The notes under the pieces are model-generated. The model made no database searches. It was not told where the DNA came from and worked only from the letters and a program-made list of their open reading frames with translations. 64,000 nucleotides of DNA, taken from RPQJ01 sp963706755. GTDB taxonomy: Bacteria > Pseudomonadota > Gammaproteobacteria > Steroidobacterales > Steroidobacteraceae. The stretch spans positions 310,001-374,000 of the forward strand of contig CAVPNH010000011.1 in the NCBI GenBank assembly GCA_963706755.1, in the 5' to 3' direction. The position numbers and the translations under genes are program-made. Positions 17,595 through 27,566 of the stretch are shown here, piece after piece (position 1 is the first letter of the stretch; the number at the start of each line of letters is the position of its first letter).

Positions 17595-19679
17595 TCAGCC
17601 GTCGACGTTCCTCATCGACAGCCGCACGCGACCCTGGCGGTCGACCTCGAGCACCTTGACGCGCACCACGTCGCCTTCCTTGAGCTTGTCGCTCACGCGC
17701 TCGACGCGCTCTTCCGAGATCTGCGAGATGTGCACCAGGCCGTCCTTGCCCGGCAGGATCTGCACGAACGCGCCGAAGTCCATCAGCCTCACGACCTTGC
17801 CTTCGTAGATCGAGCCCACCTCGACCTCGGAGGTGATGAGCTCGATGCGGCGCTGCGCCTCGCGCCCGGCCGCGCCGTTCACCGAGGCGATCTTCACCGT
17901 GCCGTCGTTCTCGATGTCGATGTTGGTCCCGGTCTCTTCCGTGATCGCACGGATGACCGCGCCGCCCTTGCCGATGACCTCGCGGATCTTCTCCGGGTCG
18001 ATCTTGATGGTGATGATCGTCGGCGCCCACTCGGACATCTGCGGGCGGTGCGTGGTGATGACCTTCGCCATCTCGCCCAGGATGTGCAGGCGCGCCTTGT
18101 TGGCGTGCTCGAGCGCGACCTTCATGATCTCGCGCGTGATGCCCTCGATCTTGATGTCCATCTGCAGCGCGGTGACGCCTTCGGCGGACCCGGCCACCTT
18201 GAAATCCATGTCGCCGAGGTGATCCTCGTCGCCGAGGATGTCGGTGAGCACCTGGAACTTGCCGCCCTCGAGCACGAGGCCCATCGCGACGCCGGCCACC
18301 GGCGCCTTGAGCGGCACGCCCGCGTCCATCAGCGCGAGGCTGGTGCCGCAGACGGACGCCATCGAGCTCGAGCCGTTCGACTCGAGGATCTCGGAGACGA
18401 CGCGGATGATGTACGGGAAGGTGGTCATGTCCGGCATCACGGCGCTGACGCCGCGACGCGCGAGGTTGCCGTGGCCGATTTCGCGGCGCTTCGGCGAGCC
18501 CATCATGCCCGTCTCGCCCACCGAGAACGGCGGGAAGTTGTAATGCATCATGAAAGGCTCTTTGCGCTCACCGGCCAGCGCGTCGATGATCTGCGCGTCG
18601 CGGCCGGTACCAAGCGTCGTGGTCACGAGCGCCTGGGTCTCGCCGCGCGTGAAGAGCGCCGAGCCGTGCGTGCGGGGCAGCACGCCGGTCTCCACCGAGA
18701 TCTTGCGGACCGTGTGCATGTCGCGGCCGTCGATGCGCGGTTCGCCCGCGAGGATGCGGTGACGCACGATGTTGTACTCGAGGCGACCGATCTCGTCGGT
18801 TACCTTGCGCGCGGTGAACTTCGGCGCCTCGCCCGATGCGAGCGCGGCCACCGCTGCCTTCTTGATTTCGTCGATGCGCGCATAGCGCGCCTGCTTCTCG
18901 ATGATCGAGTACGCCTTGCCGAGATCCGCCTCGACCAGGGCCGAAACCGCGGCCACCAGGTCCTTGTCCGTTTCCGGCGCGGTCCATGCCCAGGCCGGCT
19001 TGCCCGCTTCGGCCGCGAGTTCGCGGATGGCCTTGATCGCGACCTGCATCTGCTCGTGGCCGAACACCACGGCGCCGAGCATCACGTCCTCGGGGAGGAT
19101 CTTCGCCTCCGACTCGACCATGAGCACGGCGTCGGCGGTGCCGGCCACGACGAGGTCGAGCTTCGACGTCTTGAGGACACTCAGCGCGGGATTCAACACG
19201 TACTGCCCGTCGACGTAGCCGACGCGTGCGGCGCCGATCGGTCCCTTGAACGGAATCCCCGACAGGGCCAGGGCGGCGGACGCGCCGAGCATGGCCGGAA
19301 TGTCGGAGTCGATTTCCGGGTCGAGTGAGACGACGGTCGGGACGACCTGGACTTCGTTGTAGAAGCCCTCCGGGAACAACGGCCGGATCGGGCGATCGAT
19401 CAGGCGCGAGGTGAGCGTTTCCTTTTCCGACGGGCGCCCTTCGCGCTTGAAGAACCCGCCAGGAATGCGGCCCGCTGCGTACGTCTTCTCGACGTAGTTG
19501 ACCGTCAGAGGGAAGAAATCCTTGTTGGGGTCGGCATTCTTGCGGCCCACCGCGGTGACGAGGACCGTGGTATCACCCATGGTGACGAGGACCGCACCGT
19601 CGGCCTGGCGCGCGAGGCGGCCGGTCTCGATGGTGACTGTGTGGGAACCGTAGGGAAATGATTTCTTGTGGACGTTCAC
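17595..19679 (-). CDS. pnp: Polyribonucleotide nucleotidyltransferase (PNPase)
   Basis: The 694-residue protein contains both RNase PH repeats (first near residues 10-140 with RIPGGFFKREGRPSEKE and LIDRPIRPLFP; second near 310-540 with RIDGRD and FPPFSVGE), the helical linker, a KH domain with IGKGGAVIRAITEETG, and a C-terminal S1 domain ending DRQGRVRLSMRNV. PNPase degrades RNA 3'-to-5' by phosphorolysis and joins the RNase E degradosome. It lies downstream of rpsO on the same strand, the classic rpsO-pnp pair, with a GC-rich hairpin between them. Confidence 0.97.
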   Translation of the reverse strand: MNVHKKSFPYGSHTVTIETGRLARQADGAVLVTMGDTTVLVTAVGRKNADPNKDFFPLTVNYVEKTYAAGRIPGGFFKREGRPSEKETLTSRLIDRPIRPLFPEGFYNEVQVVPTVVSLDPEIDSDIPAMLGASAALALSGIPFKGPIGAARVGYVDGQYVLNPALSVLKTSKLDLVVAGTADAVLMVESEAKILPEDVMLGAVVFGHEQMQVAIKAIRELAAEAGKPAWAWTAPETDKDLVAAVSALVEADLGKAYSIIEKQARYARIDEIKKAAVAALASGEAPKFTARKVTDEIGRLEYNIVRHRILAGEPRIDGRDMHTVRKISVETGVLPRTHGSALFTRGETQALVTTTLGTGRDAQIIDALAGERKEPFMMHYNFPPFSVGETGMMGSPKRREIGHGNLARRGVSAVMPDMTTFPYIIRVVSEILESNGSSSMASVCGTSLALMDAGVPLKAPVAGVAMGLVLEGGKFQVLTDILGDEDHLGDMDFKVAGSAEGVTALQMDIKIEGITREIMKVALEHANKARLHILGEMAKVITTHRPQMSEWAPTIITIKIDPEKIREVIGKGGAVIRAITEETGTNIDIENDGTVKIASVNGAAGREAQRRIELITSEVEVGSIYEGKVVRLMDFGAFVQILPGKDGLVHISQISEERVERVSDKLKEGDVVRVKVLEVDRQGRVRLSMRNVDG

Positions 19680-19721
19680 GATATTGTCCCGTGCTGCAGA
19701 GCGTGTGGGGGTGCAGAAACG

Positions 19722-19748
19722 AATCCGGCCCGCGTTGCGGGCCGGATT
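19722..19748 (-). terminator. GC-rich hairpin between rpsO and pnp
   Basis: A perfect 12-bp stem (AATCCGGCCCGC with its complement) and 3-nt loop sits 8 bp after the rpsO stop, followed on the minus strand by CGTTTCTG. It fits the partial terminator and processing hairpin known between rpsO and pnp in E. coli. Whether it terminates or is cut by RNase III cannot be told from sequence. Confidence 0.65.
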
Positions 19749-19755
19749 TCGGGGG

Positions 19756-20025
19756 TCAGCGGCGCAGACCGAGCCGGCTCACTACGTCCTGGTAGCGCGT
19801 CGGGTCGGAGGCCTTGAGGTAGTCGAGGAGCTTCCGGCGCTGCGTGACGAGCTTCAGCAGCCCGCGGCGCGAAGAGTGGTCGCGCTTGTGCGCGGTGAAG
19901 TGCTCGCCGAGTTCGTTGATGCGCGCGGACAGGAGTGCGATCTGGACTTCGGGCGAACCCGTGTCATTCGTGCCGCGGCTGAAGTCGCCGACAATCTCGC
20001 CCTTGCGCTCGGTGGACAGTGCCAT
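19756..20025 (-). CDS. rpsO: 30S ribosomal protein S15
   Basis: The 89-residue product matches S15 in length and motifs: GDTGSPEVQ-type block (NDTGSPEVQIALLSARI), LGEHFTAHKRDHSSRRGLL and LKASDPTRYQDVVSRLGLRR. It binds the central domain of 16S rRNA during 30S assembly. The ATG at 20025 gives exactly the standard length. It lies between truB and pnp, with its own candidate promoter at 20073-20102. Confidence 0.97.
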   Translation of the reverse strand: MALSTERKGEIVGDFSRGTNDTGSPEVQIALLSARINELGEHFTAHKRDHSSRRGLLKLVTQRRKLLDYLKASDPTRYQDVVSRLGLRR

Positions 20026-20072
20026 CGTCTGGAATCCTCGAAAACCGTGTATGCCTTTGAATTGAGCCGCGC

Positions 20073-20102
20073 ATTTTACCCTTTCGCGGCCATGAATCTC
20101 AA
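20073..20102 (-). promoter_or_regulatory. Candidate sigma-70 promoter for rpsO-pnp
   Basis: On the minus strand TTGAGA (20102-20097) is followed after 18 bp by TAAAAT (20078-20073), a good -35/-10 pair, with the predicted start near 20066, about 40 nt before the rpsO ATG. The -35 element overlaps the truB stop codon. This would allow rpsO-pnp expression independent of the upstream nusA-infB operon. Confidence 0.6.
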
Positions 20103-21058
20103 GTCTCCGACGACTGGCTTCCGCCTGCACCCGGCACGAACAGTCGCTCGACCCTGAGTTGGCCTGCGTCCTCGACCGTGACCAGGCCCAGAAACCGTCC
20201 GTCTGCCCCATACGCCCGTGCCCTCGCCCCGGGTGCAAGGCCCGCCGGCGCCTCGAGCACCCGCCCCTGACACAGGTGCAGCGACTGCATTCCATCGAGG
20301 TCCACCCTCGGCAGTCCGGTGAATGCGCGGTCCACGGGCAGGAGCCAGGGAGCCGGCGCCTCGCCCGCCATGTTCCAGTGCTCGACCTGGTCCAGCGTCA
20401 CCATCCTCTCGCCTTCGAAGGGCTCGACCCAGAGCCGCCGCAACTCTCCCAGGTGCCCGCAGGTGCCGAGCGCACGGGCAATGTCCTCGCCCAGGACCCG
20501 CACATAGGTGCCCTTGGAGCACACGACCTCGATCGTGAGGTCCTGCGGACCGAACGACAGGAGTTCCAGGCGGTCCAGACGCACCTGTCGCGCCTCCCGC
20601 TCCACGTGCTCGCCGCGGCGCGCCAGTTCGTAGAGCGGCCGTCCGTCGCGCTTCAGCGCGGAGTACATCGGGGGCACCTGCTCGGAGGTGCCGGTGAACC
20701 CGGCGAGGACCCGTTCAATGCCGTCCGCGGTCAGCACCGGCACGGCCGAGTCCGCGACGACCGTGCCGTCGGCATCACCGGTGTCCGTGGCCGACCCGAG
20801 CATGACTCGCGCGCGATACGACTTCGTGGATCCCAGCAGCTGCCCGCAGGCCTTCGTGGCCTGTCCGAAGCACAGGGGGAGCATGCCCGTGGCCATCGGG
20901 TCGAGCGTGCCGGCGTGGCCGCCTTTGGCCGCCGAGAGCACGCGCCTCGCACGCTGCAACGCCTGGTTTGAACTCATCCCGGCGGGCTTGTCGAGCAGGA
21001 CGATGCCGTCGACTTCGCGCCAGCGGCGGCGTCCGTGGTCCTGGTCCGCCTCGCTCAC
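20099..21058 (-). CDS. truB: tRNA pseudouridine(55) synthase TruB
   Basis: A 319-residue TruB with DGIVLLDKPAGMSSNQALQ near residue 17, the catalytic aspartate in GGHAGTLDPMATGMLP (D53), and the later motifs PPMYSALKRDGRPLYELARRG and SKGTYVRVLGEDIARALG. The C-terminal PUA-like region carries the usual truncated TruB_C pattern. It converts U55 of the T-loop of tRNAs. The GTG start overlaps the rbfA stop as GTGA, the standard rbfA-truB arrangement. Confidence 0.96.
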   Translation of the reverse strand: MSEADQDHGRRRWREVDGIVLLDKPAGMSSNQALQRARRVLSAAKGGHAGTLDPMATGMLPLCFGQATKACGQLLGSTKSYRARVMLGSATDTGDADGTVVADSAVPVLTADGIERVLAGFTGTSEQVPPMYSALKRDGRPLYELARRGEHVEREARQVRLDRLELLSFGPQDLTIEVVCSKGTYVRVLGEDIARALGTCGHLGELRRLWVEPFEGERMVTLDQVEHWNMAGEAPAPWLLPVDRAFTGLPRVDLDGMQSLHLCQGRVLEAPAGLAPGARARAYGADGRFLGLVTVEDAGQLRVERLFVPGAGGSQSSET

Positions 21059-21459
21059 TCGTCCCTGTCTGGCATGGCTTCGCCCTCGTCGTCCACGTGC
21101 CGCGTCTGGTCCTCGCGCACGGCGCGCGTGATCAGGTCACCGAGGCGGTTGCCGCGCTCTAGTTCCTCGTCCGGCTGGAAGTGCAGGTCGGGCGCGACGC
21201 GCAGGCGCAGCGCCCGGCCCAGCGGACCTCGGAGGCGCTTCGCAGCGTCCGCCAGGATCTCCTGCTGCAGCGGATCGTGGGCATCGCCCGTGAGCAGCGT
21301 GTAGTGCACCCAGGCGTGCGTCAGGTCCGGCGACACCCGCACGTGCGTGATGGTGACGGGCTTCAGCCGCGGGTCGCGCGCCTCGCGCGGCAGCATCTCC
21401 GCGAGGGTGCGCTGCACCTGCTCGGCGACCCGTCGCGCGCGGGGAACTTCACGCGGCAT
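21055..21459 (-). CDS. rbfA: Ribosome-binding factor A
   Basis: A 134-residue protein with the RbfA KH-like fold: RRVAEQVQRTLAEMLPREARDPRL near the N-terminus, TITHVRVSPDLTHAWVHYT in the middle and LRGPLGRALRLRVAPDLHFQPDEELE towards the end. It is a cold-shock and 30S maturation factor acting on the 5' end of 16S rRNA. It lies 9 bp after infB and overlaps truB. Confidence 0.95.
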   Translation of the reverse strand: MPREVPRARRVAEQVQRTLAEMLPREARDPRLKPVTITHVRVSPDLTHAWVHYTLLTGDAHDPLQQEILADAAKRLRGPLGRALRLRVAPDLHFQPDEELERGNRLGDLITRAVREDQTRHVDDEGEAMPDRDE

Positions 21460-21468
21460 GGGCTTCCG

Positions 21469-24003
21469 TTACGCGCTGCGCGCGATCTCGACCCGCGAGT
21501 AGCACTCGATCTGGTCGCCCACGCGGATGTCGTTGTACTTGACCACGCCGATGCCGCACTCGGTGCCCGCCCGAACCTCGCCCGCGTCGTCCTTGAAGCG
21601 GCGCAGGGAGTCGAGTTCGCCCTGGTGGATGACCACGTTGTCGCGCAGCACGCGCACCGGGTTGCCGCGCTTGATGAAGCCCTCGACCACGAGACAGCCC
21701 GCAACCGTGCCGAACTTGCTCGAGCGGAACACCTCGCGGACCTCGGCGAGGCCCACGATCTGCTCCTTGATCTCCGGCTTCAGCAGGCCCGTCATGGCCA
21801 GCTTCACGTCGTCGATCGCCTCGTAGATGATGCTGTAGTAGCGCACGTCCACGCCGCCGTCCTTCATCGCGCTGCGCGCGGCGCCGTCGGCCCGCACGTT
21901 GAAGCCGATGATCCGCGCCTTCGAGGCTGCGGCCAGCGTCACGTCGGACTCGGTGATGCCGCCCACCCCGCTCGCGATCACCTTGACGGCGACCTCGTCG
22001 GTGGAGAGCTTGGTGAGCGAGTCGCGCAGCGCCTCGGCGCTGCCCTGCACGTCTGCCTTCACGATCACCGACACGACCGCACCGGTCTGCTCGCCCATCT
22101 GCGAGAACACGTCCTCGACCTTCTTCGTGGCGCCGGCCAGGCGCACGTCGCGGAACTTGCCCTGGCGGTAGAGCGCCACTTCGCGCGCCTTGCGCTCGGA
22201 GTCCACGACCAGCAGGTCGTCTCCCGCGTTCGGCGCATCCGAAAGGCCCAGCACCGCGACCGGGACCGCCGGTCCCGCCGACTGCACCTGCTTGCCGGTC
22301 GCGTCGAACAACGCGCGGACGCGGCCGAATTCCTGGCCCGCGATGATCGGGTCGCCCGCCTTGAGCGTGCCGCGCTTGACCAGCACGGTCGCGACCGGGC
22401 CGCGGCCCTTCTCGATGCTCGACTCGAGCACCACGCCGACCGCGAGTCCGTCTGTCGGAGCCTTGAGGTCGAGCACCTCGGCCTGCAGCAGGATGGTGTC
22501 GAGCAGCTGGTCGATGCCATCGCCGGTGCGCGCCGAGACGTGCACGAACAGGGTGTCGCCGCCCCAGTCCTCCGGGATCACGTTGTGCTTGGCGAGGTCG
22601 TTGCGGACCCGGTCGGGGTCTGCGTCGCCCTTGTCCATCTTGTTGACTGCGACCACGATCGGCACGCCAGCCGCGCGCGCGTGCTGGATCGCCTCGACCG
22701 TCTGCGGCATGACGCCATCGTCCGCCGCCACGACCAGCACGACGATGTCGGTGACGTGCGCACCGCGGGCGCGCATCGCGGTGAACGCGGCGTGGCCCGG
22801 GGTGTCGATGAAGGTGATCAGGCCCTTCGCCGTCTGCACCTGGTAGGCGCCGATGTGCTGCGTGATGCCGCCGGCCTCGCCCGCCGCGACCTTGGCGCGA
22901 CGGATGTAGTCGAGCAGCGAGGTCTTGCCGTGGTCGACGTGACCCATGATGGTCACGACCGGCGGACGCGGCAGCGCCTCGACTTCGCCGGAGGCCGCGA
23001 GCAGCTGGTCCTCGACTGCGCTCTCTTTCAGGCGCACCGCGGTGTGGCCGAATTCCTCGATCACGAGCTGCGCGGTGTCCTGGTCGATGGGCTGGTTGAT
23101 GGTGGCCATCACGCCCATCTTCATCATCGCCTTGATGACTTCGTTGGCCTTCACGGCCATGCGGTTCGCAAGCTCGCCGACCGTGATGGTCTCGGGCACC
23201 TGCACCTCGCGCTTGACGGGCGCGGTGGGCAACTCGAAGCCGTGACGCGTGTCGACGCTTACGTGCACCGTGCGACGGTGCCGGCCCACCTGCTGGCGCT
23301 TCTTGAAGCGCGCGCTGGCGTCCCCCGCCACGTGCAGTTCCTGGCGACCATACTTCGTGGCCGGTCCCTTGCCCGCGTCGCCACCCTCGACGACCCGCGC
23401 CTTCGGGGCGTGCGGCGCGCGGGCGGGCTCCGCCTCGCGGCGCTTGGCCTCGGCTCGCTCACGCTCGATGCGTTCCCGGTCGCGGCTCTCCGTCTGGCGG
23501 CCGGCCTCCTCCGCGGCGCGGGCGCGCGCCTCGTCCTCGGCTCGCTGGCGGGCTTCCTGCTCCAGGCGTTCGCGCTCCTGGCGATCGGCGTCGCGCCGTT
23601 CGGCCTCCTTGCGCTCGGCTTCGAGGCGCACGGCCTCCTCGGACATCCGCAGCCGATCCAGTTCCTCCTGGCGGTGCCGCTGCTCTTCCTCGAGCACCGT
23701 GCGGTTCAGGTAGGTCTTCTTCGCGCGGACTTCGACCGCGACGGTGCGCGCCCGGCCCTGCACGGAAGCAACCTTGATCTCCTGCTGCGCCTTGCGCCTC
23801 AGGGTGATCTTGCGCGGCGCCGCCGCGTCTTCCTGCCGGCCGTGCGAACGGCGCAGGTGGGTGAGGAGTTCCATCTTCGCCTCGTCGCTGATGATGTCAT
23901 CGGCGCCCGAGACCTTGATGCCCGCCTCGTCCAGCTGGGTGATGAGCTTGTCGACCGGGACCTTCAGGACCTCGGCAAACTGGCTGACCGTCACTTCCGC
24001 CAT
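21469..24003 (-). CDS. infB: Translation initiation factor IF-2
   Basis: An 844-residue IF-2. Residues 1-55 are the N-terminal IF2_N domain (VSQFAEVLKVPVDKLITQL). Residues of about 60-250 are charged, Glu/Arg/Ala-rich linker with a second IF2_N copy (VTVPETITVGELANRM region near 285). The G domain begins at GHVDHGKTSLLDYIR, followed by DTPGHAAF and NKMDKGD (G1, G3, G4). Domains II-IV extend to the C-terminus. It recruits fMet-tRNA to the 30S subunit. The ATG at 24003 was chosen because it starts the IF2_N domain; 19 further upstream in-frame codons have no similarity. Confidence 0.97.
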   Translation of the reverse strand: MAEVTVSQFAEVLKVPVDKLITQLDEAGIKVSGADDIISDEAKMELLTHLRRSHGRQEDAAAPRKITLRRKAQQEIKVASVQGRARTVAVEVRAKKTYLNRTVLEEEQRHRQEELDRLRMSEEAVRLEAERKEAERRDADRQERERLEQEARQRAEDEARARAAEEAGRQTESRDRERIERERAEAKRREAEPARAPHAPKARVVEGGDAGKGPATKYGRQELHVAGDASARFKKRQQVGRHRRTVHVSVDTRHGFELPTAPVKREVQVPETITVGELANRMAVKANEVIKAMMKMGVMATINQPIDQDTAQLVIEEFGHTAVRLKESAVEDQLLAASGEVEALPRPPVVTIMGHVDHGKTSLLDYIRRAKVAAGEAGGITQHIGAYQVQTAKGLITFIDTPGHAAFTAMRARGAHVTDIVVLVVAADDGVMPQTVEAIQHARAAGVPIVVAVNKMDKGDADPDRVRNDLAKHNVIPEDWGGDTLFVHVSARTGDGIDQLLDTILLQAEVLDLKAPTDGLAVGVVLESSIEKGRGPVATVLVKRGTLKAGDPIIAGQEFGRVRALFDATGKQVQSAGPAVPVAVLGLSDAPNAGDDLLVVDSERKAREVALYRQGKFRDVRLAGATKKVEDVFSQMGEQTGAVVSVIVKADVQGSAEALRDSLTKLSTDEVAVKVIASGVGGITESDVTLAAASKARIIGFNVRADGAARSAMKDGGVDVRYYSIIYEAIDDVKLAMTGLLKPEIKEQIVGLAEVREVFRSSKFGTVAGCLVVEGFIKRGNPVRVLRDNVVIHQGELDSLRRFKDDAGEVRAGTECGIGVVKYNDIRVGDQIECYSRVEIARSA

Positions 24004-24016
24004 GGGATACCTCCGG

Positions 24017-25519
<1,503 letters not shown>

Positions 25520-25544
25520 CTGTCGTCCTCCCGCCTCGCGGGGT

Positions 25545-25994
25545 TCATGCCTGCGGCGCCAGGTGCGCCTTGCGTATTCCAGCGATCGGCAGCACGTGCT
25601 TCCGATCGTCCATTTCGACCTCTATCGCCTGCGCGCCTGCCGTGACGAGCGCGCCCGTGAAGCGCCGGCGCCCGTCCTGCGGCTGCACGAGCTCCACGAA
25701 CACCGTCTCGCCGACGAACCGCGCGAAATGCGCCGCCGTCCTGAGCGGCCGCTCGAGCCCGGGCGAGGACACCTCGAGGGTGTACTGACCCGCCACCGGA
25801 TCCTCGGCGTCGAGCACTTCGCTCACGGCACGACTCACCCGTTCGCAGTCGTCGACCGTGATCCCGGCCTCCGCGTCGATGTACAGACGCACGAACCCGT
25901 TGCCGCCGCCGGCCGCGCACTCGAGTTCCCACAGCACGTAGCCGAGTTCCTCGACCACCGGCTGCAGCAGCGCAGTGAGCATTTCCCTCTGCAT
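25545..25994 (-). CDS. rimP: Ribosome maturation factor RimP
   Basis: A 149-residue RimP with the conserved opening LLQPVVEELGYVLWELE, LYIDAEAGITVDDCERVSRAV near residue 40, the diagnostic EVSSPGLERPLRT near residue 78, and a C-terminal SH3-like domain. It supports 30S maturation. The ATG at 25994 gives the family length; the open frame reaches 31 codons further but runs back through a terminator-like hairpin, which supports the internal ATG. It is first in the rimP-nusA-infB operon. Confidence 0.95.
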   Translation of the reverse strand: MQREMLTALLQPVVEELGYVLWELECAAGGGNGFVRLYIDAEAGITVDDCERVSRAVSEVLDAEDPVAGQYTLEVSSPGLERPLRTAAHFARFVGETVFVELVQPQDGRRRFTGALVTAGAQAIEVEMDDRKHVLPIAGIRKAHLAPQA

Positions 25995-26023
25995 CGGTCC
26001 AACCCTGTGCAGTGCCCAGAAAC

Positions 26024-26046
26024 AAAAAATGGGCCGGCGGCCCATT
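26024..26046 (-). terminator. Hairpin with T-tract in the rimP leader (attenuator candidate)
   Basis: An 8-bp stem (26028-26046, AATGGGCC with its complement, 3-nt loop) is followed on the minus strand by six T residues (26029-26024), the form of an intrinsic terminator. It ends only about 30 nt before the rimP ATG and no good promoter is visible in those 30 nt, so it probably lies inside the operon leader. NusA-sensitive attenuation of the operon is a reasonable inference. Confidence 0.65.
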
Positions 26047-26090
26047 CGTTTCTTCACGGTCTGGACGGCCAAGGCCCTCCGCCGCAAATG

Positions 26091-26114
26091 AAAAATCCCC
26101 GCTCAGGGGGATTT
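26091..26114 (-). terminator. Second hairpin with T-tract upstream of rimP
   Basis: An 8-bp stem (26093-26114, AAATCCCC with its complement, 6-nt loop) is followed on the minus strand by TTTTT (26095-26091). It could end the catabolic operon transcript, whose last gene stops at 26252, or a short leader RNA begun at the TATAGA-type element near 26227-26232. Nothing resembling a tRNA or SRP RNA was found in 26115-26251. Confidence 0.65.
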
Positions 26115-26251
26115 CTCAGGCGAATCTCCCGCCGGACCGGCACGCCCCAACCCGGGACCTGCCTGCTCGGCCAGGAACCGCCGCCAATCAAGCACTTGCG
26201 CTGACGCCGGTTCCAGGACCCGCGGATTCTATAGCAAGGGGTTGCCTGCGG

Positions 26252-27553
26252 CTAGTCCGCGAGCACGCGCCCCCGGGTCTCGGTGATGAACGGCACCAGC
26301 AGCAGTCCGGCGAGCGGAACCAGCGCCACGTACGAGATTGCCTGCAGGGCGTGGTCGACGCCGCGGGCGGCAATCGCGCCCACCAGGAAGGGGCCGGCGG
26401 CCGCGGCGATGCGGCCGACGTTGTAGCAGAACCCCGAACCCGTGCCCCGCAGCCGGGTCGGGAACAGCTCCGGCAGGTAGAACGTGAAACTCCCGAAGAT
26501 GCCGAACACCGACAGGCCGATGAAGAAGTAGAGGTGCAACCGCACCTCCGGCGGCCAGTCCATGCCGAAGGCGGCGTAGATCGCGGCCGCCGACAGCGCG
26601 AAATAGATCGCGAACATCGGTTTCCGGCCGAGATGCTTCGCCACCGGGATGGTCGCGAGCGTGCCGAGCAGGCCGCCGAGGTTGAACCAGATCGTGGCCT
26701 GCGTCTTCCAGGACTCGACCAGCGCGAGGGTCGCAGCCCGCTCGAGTCCCGCGGCCTTGGCCGCCGTCTGCGCGAGGCCCGACGCGACCGTGGGGATGAA
26801 CGCGTTGCAGCTCCACCAGGCGATCAGGGCCACGATCGCCATCAGCGTACCGCGGACGGTCACACCGATGACTTCCGGAGTGAAGAGGTCGCGCAGGCTG
26901 GGGGGCGCCACGCGCCCCTTGACCGCCTTCCAGCGCTCCGGCTCCTTGACGAACATCCGGACCAGAAAGGCGATCGCCGCCGGCACCAGGCCGAACAGGA
27001 ACACCACCCGCCAGGAACTCTCGGGCGAATCGGCGAGCCACACGGCGGCGACCTGGTGGTTGACGAGGGTCGCCAGGAACAGCCCGACCGGCGCAGCCGT
27101 GTAGAGCAGCGCTCCCGCCTCCACGCGCTTATCCTCGGGCACGACCTCCGCGACCATCGACGCGCCCGCCGCCCACTCGCCGCCGATCCCGAGGCTCGCG
27201 ACCAGCCGGCACAGGATGAGCACGCCCATGTTCGGCGCGGCCGCGCAGGCTGCGGTGCCGACCGCGTAGAGCAGCATCGTGATCATGAGCGTGCGCGTGC
27301 GGCCGATCCGGTCCGCCACCATGCCGAACACGATGCCGCCCGCAGCCCAGCCGAGCAGCAGCACGGACGTGAGGAGCCCCGTCCAGTACAGCGTCGCCTG
27401 CTTCGCCTCCGGGCTGCCGATCGCGAGCCCGAGCAGGGTCGGCACGCAGTTCGGCGCGACGTAGTTGAAGAGGAATCCATCGAAGACGTCGAAGCCCCAG
27501 CCGAGCCAGGCCGCAAGCAGCACCGTCCACTGGTAACGAGTCAGCCTGATCAC
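26252..27553 (-). CDS. MFS transporter, SHS/AAHS-like (probable aromatic/organic acid uptake)
   Basis: A 433-residue protein with twelve predicted helices. WGFDVFDGFLFNYVAP in helix 1 carries the acidic motif of organic-acid symporters. The A-like loop GMVADRIGRTRTLM lies between helices 2 and 3, and RLVASLGIGGEWAAGASMVAEVVP is the helix 4-5 signature. The central loop carries KEPERW. The family includes lactate, shikimate and aromatic acid:H+ symporters. As the last gene of the tyrosine catabolic operon (13 bp after the aminotransferase) it may import 4-hydroxyphenylpyruvate, tyrosine-derived acids or related compounds; this is inference from context. Confidence 0.82.
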   Translation of the reverse strand: MIRLTRYQWTVLLAAWLGWGFDVFDGFLFNYVAPNCVPTLLGLAIGSPEAKQATLYWTGLLTSVLLLGWAAGGIVFGMVADRIGRTRTLMITMLLYAVGTAACAAAPNMGVLILCRLVASLGIGGEWAAGASMVAEVVPEDKRVEAGALLYTAAPVGLFLATLVNHQVAAVWLADSPESSWRVVFLFGLVPAAIAFLVRMFVKEPERWKAVKGRVAPPSLRDLFTPEVIGVTVRGTLMAIVALIAWWSCNAFIPTVASGLAQTAAKAAGLERAATLALVESWKTQATIWFNLGGLLGTLATIPVAKHLGRKPMFAIYFALSAAAIYAAFGMDWPPEVRLHLYFFIGLSVFGIFGSFTFYLPELFPTRLRGTGSGFCYNVGRIAAAAGPFLVGAIAARGVDHALQAISYVALVPLAGLLLVPFITETRGRVLAD

Positions 27554-27566
27554 GGTCCCTGCCCCA

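Noticed and set aside
26115..26251. tRNA or 4.5S SRP RNA upstream of rimP, as in other genomes
   Set aside because: No T-loop GTTCRA motif, no cloverleaf and no GGAAGGAAGC-type SRP loop could be found.
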